Origin: Pseudomonas profundi
GTDB lineage: Bacteria > Pseudomonadota > Gammaproteobacteria > Pseudomonadales > Pseudomonadaceae
DNA length: 64,000 bases
Reading direction: 5' to 3'
NCBI RefSeq assembly: GCF_008638305.1
Contig: NZ_VTPZ01000003.1
Location: forward strand, 186,001 to 250,000
Shown: positions 55,132 through 64,000 of the stretch, one piece after another
Numbering within the stretch: position 1 is the first letter of the stretch
How the letters are laid out: the number at the start of each line of letters is the position of its first letter
The notes under the pieces: model-generated
Seen by the model: only the letters and a program-made list of their open reading frames with translations
Databases searched by the model: none
Told to the model about the DNA's origin: nothing
Made by a program: the position numbers and the translations under genes

Positions 55132-55214
55132 CGAGGCGCACGCCAACCCAAGGAAAACCACTCGGCAGCCGCTACGCCAGCTGAAAAAATGCAGCACTTC
55201 CTAGCAGCGCTCCC

Positions 55215-55278
55215 CCTGGGGGTGTAGCGCGCCTGCGCTACGCCAAATTCGCGAAGAGCACCAAACCCCATCGGCGCG
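55215..55278 (+). repeat. REP-like repeat, copy 2
   Basis: The same 64-base unit as copy 1, with palindrome GTAGCGCGCCTGCGCTAC at 55224-55241 and the same orientation. The two copies lie about 200 bases apart. Confidence 0.8.
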
Positions 55279-55319
55279 TCCGAACGCGGCCGGAGACACT
55301 TGCCCCGAGAAAAGGGGAT

Positions 55320-57275
<1,956 letters not shown>

Positions 57276-57286
57276 AACGTAATCCT

Positions 57287-58195
57287 TCAGGCTTTAGCCA
57301 GGCTGGCTTGCGCGACACGCGAGCCGTTCGGCTTGTCGAGCAGGGTGCAGATGCGTTGTCCGGCAGCTATCACCTGGTCCAGATCGACGCCGGTATGGAT
57401 ACCCAGCCCGTTGAGCAGATACAGCACGTCTTCTGTGGCGACATTTCCCGTGGCACCTGCGGCGTAGGGGCAGCCGCCGAGTCCGGCAACCGAGCTGTCG
57501 AATACGCTGATACCTTCCAGCAGTCCGGCGTAGATATTGGTCAGCGCCTGGCCATAGGTATCGTGGAAGTGGCCGGCCAGCTGCTGACGCGAGATATCGC
57601 GGCCGACAAAATCGAACAGGCTGCGCGTCTCGCCGGCGGTGCCCACGCCAATGGTATCGGCCAGGCACACCTCATAGCAGCCCATCGACAGCAGCTCAGT
57701 GGCGATACTCGCCACCTGCTCAGGCGGCACCGCGCCCTCATAGGGGCAACCCAGCACGCAGGAGACATAGCCGCGCACGCGCATGCCGTGCCGCTGCGCC
57801 TGCTGCATGAGCGGAGCGAAGCGCGCCAGGCTTTCGGCGATGGAGCAGTTGATGTTTTTCTGCGAGAAAGACTCCGAGGCGGCGGCAAACACCGCCACCT
57901 CCTTCACACCCGCCGCCAGCGCCGCGTCCAGTCCCTTGAGGTTCGGCGCCAACGCCGCATAGATCACGCCGGGACGCTGCTTGATACCGGCGAACACCTC
58001 GGCGCTGCCGGCCATCTGCGGCACCCACTTGGGCGAGACGAAGCTGCCCACCTCGATATATGGCAGACCAGCGTCGGTCAGGTCATCGACCAGCCGCACC
58101 TTGTCCGCAACGCTGATTGGCTGCTTCTCGTTCTGCAGCCCGTCGCGGGGGCCCACTTCAACAAGGCGTACCTGGGTGGGCAGGCTCTGATTCAT
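57287..58195 (-). CDS. liuE: Hydroxymethylglutaryl-CoA lyase
   Basis: 302 residues. N-terminal VEVGPRDGLQNE, SFVSPKWVPQM and the catalytic loop GLGGCPYAAGATGNVATED with the reactive cysteine. It splits HMG-CoA into acetyl-CoA and acetoacetate, the last step of leucine breakdown. Lies between the acetoacetyl-CoA synthetase gene and liuD in one minus-strand operon. Confidence 0.93.
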   Translation of the reverse strand: MNQSLPTQVRLVEVGPRDGLQNEKQPISVADKVRLVDDLTDAGLPYIEVGSFVSPKWVPQMAGSAEVFAGIKQRPGVIYAALAPNLKGLDAALAAGVKEVAVFAAASESFSQKNINCSIAESLARFAPLMQQAQRHGMRVRGYVSCVLGCPYEGAVPPEQVASIATELLSMGCYEVCLADTIGVGTAGETRSLFDFVGRDISRQQLAGHFHDTYGQALTNIYAGLLEGISVFDSSVAGLGGCPYAAGATGNVATEDVLYLLNGLGIHTGVDLDQVIAAGQRICTLLDKPNGSRVAQASLAKA

Positions 58196-58216
58196 GCTGT
58201 TGTCCTTTAATGATGC

Positions 58217-60139
58217 TCAGGTTTCGCTGCGCTGTTGGGCTTCAGTGGCGCTGTGCAGATCTATCAATACCGCGCCTTCGGCAACCATCTCGCCCTCAGC
58301 GTGGAAAATATCACGCACCTGACCGGCGGCTGGGGCACGGATACTATGCTCCATCTTCATCGCCTCCAGCACAACCAGAGGCGCGCCAGCTGTCACCTCA
58401 TCCCCGGCCTTCACCAGTACCCGAACGATGTTGCCGTTCATCGGCGCAGTCAGGCTGCCCTGCGGCGCAACGGAAGCCTGCACTTCCGCCAGCGGATCGA
58501 CGGCCCGTACCGCCAGCCAGTCGTGGTGCCACTGCAAGTAGAGCGTCGCGCCCTGGCGAATGTACTGTGTAGCAGCGGTTGCGGCATGATCGGCGAAGGG
58601 GACTATTCGCCTACGTTCGCCAGCGCAGCTCAGATGCAGCGGCTGGGAATTGCTCAGGCCCGCGCGCCAGCCATTGAGGCGGGTCCAGGGCGAATGGATA
58701 TCATCGTCCCGCTGGATGGGCGGCTCAGTGGCCAGCCATGCATCGGCGGCAACCTGCCAGAACGCACCAGGCAAGGGCTCGGGAGCGGGCAGCAACTGCG
58801 CCTCGTGACGCGGGATGAAGCCGGTATCCAGCTCTGCCGCGGCAAAGGCGGGATGGGAGATGATCCGCGTGAGAAATGCCAGGTTGGTGTGCAGACCGCC
58901 AATCACCGTCTCGCCGAGCATTTGCAGCAACCGGCGCCTGGCCACTTCCCGCGTCTCGCCCCAGGCAATCAGCTTGGCGAGCATCGGATCATAGAAGGGC
59001 GAAACCTCGTCGCCCTGTTCAACGCCGCTGTCGACTCGACGGCCGGGGCCCGCCGCCGGCTCACGGTACAGCTCAAGCCGGCCCGTGGACGGCAGAAAGC
59101 CGCTGGCAGGATCCTCGGCGTAAAGCCGCACTTCTATGGCGTGACCATTGAGCGGCACCTGAGACTGACTTAACGGCAGCGGCTCACCCTCGGCAATGCG
59201 TATCTGCCAGGCGACCAGATCCAGCCCGGTAATCGCCTCGGTCACCGGATGTTCGACCTGCAACCGGGTATTCATCTCCATGAAAAAGAAATCGCCACGC
59301 TCGTCGAGCAGGAATTCAACCGTCCCGGCACCGACATATCCGATCGCCTGTGCAGCCTTGACCGCCGCCTCGCCCATGGCGGCACGCAGCGCGGATGTCA
59401 GGCCCGGAGCTGGCGCTTCCTCGACCACCTTCTGGTGCCGCCGCTGAATGGAGCAATCCCGTTCGTTGAGATAGATGCAGCCGCCATGCTGGTCGGCAAA
59501 CACCTGGATCTCGATGTGCCGGGGCTTGAGCAGATATTTCTCAACCAGTATCCGCTCATCACCGAAGGATGACCGCGCTTCCCGCTGAGCCGAGGCCAAC
59601 GCCTCGGCCAGTTCCAATTCGGACTCGACCACCTTCATGCCCTTGCCGCCACCGCCGGCGCTGGCCTTGAGCAGCACCGGATAACCGATACGTGCCGCTT
59701 CATCCCGGAATGTATCGAGGCTTTGATCCGCGCCGTGATAACCCGGTACCAGCGGCACACCGGCTTCCTGCATCAATGCCTTGGCGGCGGATTTGCTGCC
59801 CATGGCATCGATAGCCGACGCAGGTGGACCAAGCAGGATCAGCCCGGCAGCTTCGATGGCGCGGGCGAATTCGGCATTCTCCGAGAGGAAACCGTAGCCC
59901 GGATGAATCGCCTGACAACCGCTCTGACGTGCGGCTTCGATGATGGCGTCAATGCGCAGGTAACTGTCGGCGGGCTTGGCGCCGCCCAGCCCGACTGCCA
60001 TATCCGCCTCGCGCACATGCCGGGCGTTGCGGTCGATGTCGCTGTGCACGGCAACAGAGAAAATGCCCAGCTCGCGACAGGTGCGCATGATGCGGCAGGC
60101 AATCTCACCCCGATTAGCGACCAGCAGCCGATTGATCAT
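58217..60139 (-). CDS. liuD: 3-methylcrotonyl-CoA carboxylase alpha (biotin carboxylase/BCCP) subunit
   Basis: 640 residues. Biotin carboxylase half (NRLLVANRGEIACRI; KASAGGGGKGM; EMNTRLQVEHPVTE) and a C-terminal biotinyl domain with EAMKMEHSI, the biotin lysine being residue 595. It carboxylates 3-methylcrotonyl-CoA together with LiuB. The ATG at 60139 overlaps the liuC stop (ATGA); a GTG three codons upstream is less likely. Confidence 0.94.
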   Translation of the reverse strand: MINRLLVANRGEIACRIMRTCRELGIFSVAVHSDIDRNARHVREADMAVGLGGAKPADSYLRIDAIIEAARQSGCQAIHPGYGFLSENAEFARAIEAAGLILLGPPASAIDAMGSKSAAKALMQEAGVPLVPGYHGADQSLDTFRDEAARIGYPVLLKASAGGGGKGMKVVESELELAEALASAQREARSSFGDERILVEKYLLKPRHIEIQVFADQHGGCIYLNERDCSIQRRHQKVVEEAPAPGLTSALRAAMGEAAVKAAQAIGYVGAGTVEFLLDERGDFFFMEMNTRLQVEHPVTEAITGLDLVAWQIRIAEGEPLPLSQSQVPLNGHAIEVRLYAEDPASGFLPSTGRLELYREPAAGPGRRVDSGVEQGDEVSPFYDPMLAKLIAWGETREVARRRLLQMLGETVIGGLHTNLAFLTRIISHPAFAAAELDTGFIPRHEAQLLPAPEPLPGAFWQVAADAWLATEPPIQRDDDIHSPWTRLNGWRAGLSNSQPLHLSCAGERRRIVPFADHAATAATQYIRQGATLYLQWHHDWLAVRAVDPLAEVQASVAPQGSLTAPMNGNIVRVLVKAGDEVTAGAPLVVLEAMKMEHSIRAPAAGQVRDIFHAEGEMVAEGAVLIDLHSATEAQQRSET

Positions 60140-60927
60140 GCTTGCCACACCGGTTTGCGTTTTTCCAGAAAGGCCTTCAGCCCCTCCTGACCCTCGGGGC
60201 TGACACGGATGCGCGCGATCGCGGCTTCGGTGTAGCGGCGCAGCGGTGTAGAAACCTCGCCCTGCTTGACCTCCAGCATCAGCAACTTGGTGGCACGCAT
60301 GGCCGCTGGACTATTCAGCAGCATATTGTCGACCCAGCCCTGCAGGGCCTGATCGAGACTCTCGGCCGGATAGCACTCGGCAAGCAATCCCAGCTCGCGG
60401 GCGGTCCGGCCATCAAAGCGCTCGGCGGTCAACGCGTAACGTCGGGTAGCGCGCGCGCCTATGGCCTGCACGACAAAGGGGCTGACCACGGCTGGAATCA
60501 AGCCGATGCGTACCTCCGACAGACAGAACTGCGCTTCTTCAGCGCCGATCGCCATATCGCAACAACTCACCAGCCCCAGCGCGCCGCCGTAGGCGGCACC
60601 ATGCACCACGGCCAGCGTTGGCAGCCGCAGCTGGCTGAGGCTGGCCATCAATTGCGCCAGCTCACGGGCATCGCTGAGATTGGCGTTGTAATCCAGTTCC
60701 GCGGATGCCTGCATCCAGGCCAGGTCCGCGCCCGCGGAGAAATGTCGGCCACGTCCGCGCAGAACCAGAAAGCGCAGCGAGTCGTCAGATTGCACCTGAT
60801 CGATAGCCTGCAGCAGTTCGGCAATCATCGCGGCGTTGAAGGCGTTGTTCTTGTCTGGCCGGTTGAGCCACAGCGTGGCGATGCCCTGTGCATCACGTTC
60901 CAGCTCGATGGTATTGAAATCATTCAT
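60136..60927 (-). CDS. liuC: Methylglutaconyl-CoA hydratase (enoyl-CoA hydratase family)
   Basis: 263 residues. Crotonase fold with the oxyanion-hole segment GRGRHFSAGADLAWMQ and GAAYGGALGLVSCCDMA. It hydrates 3-methylglutaconyl-CoA to HMG-CoA. ATG at 60927 follows GGAAG; the 13-residue upstream extension is unlikely. Position between liuB and liuD is diagnostic. Confidence 0.92.
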   Translation of the reverse strand: MNDFNTIELERDAQGIATLWLNRPDKNNAFNAAMIAELLQAIDQVQSDDSLRFLVLRGRGRHFSAGADLAWMQASAELDYNANLSDARELAQLMASLSQLRLPTLAVVHGAAYGGALGLVSCCDMAIGAEEAQFCLSEVRIGLIPAVVSPFVVQAIGARATRRYALTAERFDGRTARELGLLAECYPAESLDQALQGWVDNMLLNSPAAMRATKLLMLEVKQGEVSTPLRRYTEAAIARIRVSPEGQEGLKAFLEKRKPVWQA

Positions 60928-60971
60928 ACATCTGTCTTCCGCTGTCTGTGAAGCTGTGCCTGGCAAGGCGC

Positions 60972-62576
<1,605 letters not shown>

Positions 62577-62601
62577 CAGATGCGGGCTCGCTGCGGGGCG
62601 C

Positions 62602-62650
62602 CCTGGGAGTGTAGCGCGCCTGCGCTACGCCGATATTTAGTGTCGGCGCG
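62602..62650 (+). repeat. REP-like repeat, copy 3
   Basis: Palindrome GTAGCGCGCCTGCGCTAC at 62611-62628, preceded by CCTGGGAGT and followed by CGCC and, after a diverged stretch, the TCGGCGCG end shared with copies 1 and 2. It begins 26 bases from the liuB start codon. Confidence 0.75.
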
Positions 62651-62778
62651 TGGTGCGCTGGCCAGACAGACTTCAATTAGACCGCATCTAACGACGAGCT
62701 GAGTGCTCGCTGAACGCTGTCGTCGAGCCGGCGCTCGACAACCCCAGGAGGCCCGCGCCCGTGCAGCTCCCTGGGCTC

Positions 62779-62808
62779 CCTGGGGGTGTAGTGCGCCTGC
62801 GCTACGCC
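62779..62808 (+). repeat. REP-like repeat, copy 4 (short)
   Basis: CCTGGGGGTGTAGTGCGCCT followed by GCGCTACGCC; core at 62788-62805 with one change (C to T) in the palindrome arm. The downstream block is not kept. It lies 75 bases before the liuA stop, on the downstream side of liuA. Confidence 0.7.
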
Positions 62809-62882
62809 AAGGGTTGGGGCTGCTTCGGCCTATGACCAAACAACGTGACCCGATACCCCCTCGGACTATTGGGTGAAGTCTT

Positions 62883-64000
62883 TTAGCGCGTCTCATTGAA
62901 CAGCTCCCGCCCGATCAACATGCGCCGTATTTCGCTGGTGCCCGCACCGATCTCATAGAGTTTGGCATCGCGCAGCAGGCGGCCGGTGGGGTAGTCGTTG
63001 ATGTAGCCGTTGCCGCCGAGAATCTGGATTGCATCCAGCGCCATCTGCGTGGCGCGCTCAGCGGTGTACAGAATCACCCCGGCGGCATCCTTACGGGTGG
63101 CTTCGCCGCGGTCACAGGCCTGAGCCACGGCATACAGATAGGCGCGGCTGGCGTTGAGCTGGGTATACATGTCCGCCACCTTGCCCTGTATCAGCTGAAA
63201 TTCGCCGATGCTCTGGCCGAACTGCTGCCGCTCGTGGATATAGGGCAGCACGGCGTCCAGGCAGGCCTGCATGATGCCCACCGGGCCGCCGGACAGCACC
63301 ACGCGCTCGTAGTCCAGACCGCTCATCAACACTCGCGCGCCGCCGTTGAGTTCGCCGAGCAGGTTGTCCTTGGGCACCTCGACGTCATCGAAAAACAGCT
63401 GGCAGGTGTTGGAGCCGCGCATCCCGAGCTTGTCGAACTTGTCGCCCCGGCTGAAGCCGAGCCAGTCGCGCTCGACGATGAATGCGCTGATGCTGCGAGA
63501 TCCGCCTTCGGGTTCGGTCTTGGCGTAGATGACATAAGTATCGGCATCAGGACCGTTGGTAATCCAGGTCTTGCTGCCGTTCAGAACAAAACGGTCACCG
63601 CGGCGCTCGGCACGCAGGGACATGCTCATCACATCGGAACCGGCATTGGGTTCACTCATGGCCAACGCACCGACGTGCTCGCCGCTGATCAGCTTCGGCA
63701 GATAACGCGCCTTCTGCTCGGCGGTGCCGTTGCGGTTGATCTGGTTGACGCAGAGATTGGAGTGGGCGCCATAGGACAGGGCGACCGAGGCAGAGCCACG
63801 GCTTATCTCCTCCATGGCGATAACGTGGGCCAGGTAGCCGAGTCCCGCGCCGCCATATTGCTCTTCAACCGTGATGCCGAGCAGCCCCAGATCGCCGAAA
63901 CGGCGCCACATGCCAGCGGGGAACTGGTTGTCACGATCAATGGCAGCCGCCTGCGGGGCCAATTCTGCCGCGACAAAGGATTGAACCTGATCGCGCAGCA
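62883..64000 (-). CDS. liuA: Isovaleryl-CoA dehydrogenase, 5' end outside window
   Basis: About 372 residues are visible; the frame stays open to base 64000, so the first 15-20 residues are missing. Acyl-CoA dehydrogenase family with [16 protein letters not shown] (FAD/substrate) and the catalytic Glu in [14 protein letters not shown], the position specific to isovaleryl-CoA dehydrogenase and not to the short-chain enzymes. It oxidises isovaleryl-CoA to 3-methylcrotonyl-CoA. It should be the first gene of the liu operon; a MerR-type liuR would be expected just beyond the window. Confidence 0.92.
   Translation of the reverse strand, partial: LRDQVQSFVAAELAPQAAAIDRDNQFPAGMWRRFGDLGLLGITVEEQYGGAGLGYLAHVIAMEEISRGSASVALSYGAHSNLCVNQINRNGTAEQKARYLPKLISGEHVGALAMSEPNAGSDVMSMSLRAERRGDRFVLNGSKTWITNGPDADTYVIYAKTEPEGGSRSISAFIVERDWLGFSRGDKFDKLGMRGSNTCQLFFDDVEVPKDNLLGELNGGARVLMSGLDYERVVLSGGPVGIMQACLDAVLPYIHERQQFGQSIGEFQLIQGKVADMYTQLNASRAYLYAVAQACDRGEATRKDAAGVILYTAERATQMALDAIQILGGNGYINDYPTGRLLRDAKLYEIGAGTSEIRRMLIGRELFNETR

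Larger units (their letters stand above)
54776..55319. other. Repeat-bearing intergenic region
   Basis: 544 bases without a supported gene, between the TPP enzyme start and the acetoacetyl-CoA synthetase stop. It contains two copies of a 64-base repeat unit with a REP-like palindrome and a shared downstream 21-base block. Apparent small ORFs here are in low-complexity repeat DNA and have no ribosome sites. Confidence 0.7.
62577..62882. other. Repeat-bearing gap between liuA and liuB
   Basis: 306 bases with no supported gene. It holds two REP-like palindrome copies, both in the same orientation as the pair near 55 kb. Nothing else was recognised. Confidence 0.7.

Noticed and set aside
54903-55271. 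Small Arg/Pro-rich ORFs in the repeat region
   Set aside because: They read through the REP-like repeat units, share repeated peptides only because the DNA is repeated, and have no ribosome sites.

Overview
The window is GC-rich, densely coded bacterial chromosome from a gammaproteobacterium, most likely Pseudomonadaceae. Diagnostic blocks are an lldPDE lactate operon with divergent lldR, a signal-peptide-bearing malate:quinone oxidoreductase, a liu-type leucine/isovalerate operon, the pxpABC 5-oxoprolinase cluster and palindromic repeats with a GTAG head. A secreted cellulase, a SulP transporter and an RND pump fit an environmental or marine relative, but the species cannot be fixed from sequence reading alone. 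No tRNA, rRNA, CRISPR array, prophage or insertion sequence was seen.

Layout. 0-9.1 kb: end of a BON-domain protein, a decayed DUF1328 gene, a thioredoxin-reductase-like flavoprotein, a glutaredoxin, a spermidine-synthase-like protein + HNH protein + ACR3-like transporter operon, an alpha/beta hydrolase, pxpABC, and a two-gene lipoprotein operon (Sel1 + CsgG). 9.4-18.5 kb: mqo and the lactate locus; LldR sits opposite lldPDE with a 17-bp palindromic operator between them. 18.5-20.7 kb: a lone secreted GH9-CBM2 cellulase.

21.1-32.0 kb holds the most unusual locus: thirteen tightly packed minus-strand genes. They encode an SsuABC-like ABC importer (its binding protein carries a NosL-like C-terminal domain), a HutC-type regulator, an AprA/FrdA-type flavoprotein with an AprB-like ferredoxin, a HEAT-repeat protein, a seven-iron ferredoxin, a 55-residue unknown, DUF971, a YeiH-type sulfate/sulfite exporter, a ferredoxin-NADP reductase and an Mrp/ApbC Fe-S carrier. 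Read together they look like a self-contained import, redox, iron-sulfur maturation and export system for an anionic, possibly sulfur-containing, compound. The substrate is unknown.

32.3-40.2 kb: an RND pump with its adaptor, a convergent cytochrome b561/cytochrome c' pair, and a SulP transporter behind a BigR-type two-cysteine ArsR repressor, a second sulfur-linked unit. 40.4-48.4 kb: an SDR, then a large dCache-GAF-GAF-PAS4 hybrid-less sensor kinase, a REC protein and an HPt-REC-REC-GGDEF cyclase forming an apparent phosphorelay to c-di-GMP, followed by a VapBC toxin-antitoxin pair. 48.5-54.8 kb: an unusual overlapping operon of a TPP enzyme, a mandelate-racemase-type enzyme, a duplicated membrane protein, a gluconate-dehydrogenase subunit-3-like protein and a GMC oxidoreductase. 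55.3-64.0 kb: acetoacetyl-CoA synthetase and liuEDCBA (liuA cut by the window end), with REP-like palindromes on both sides of the block from the synthetase to liuB.
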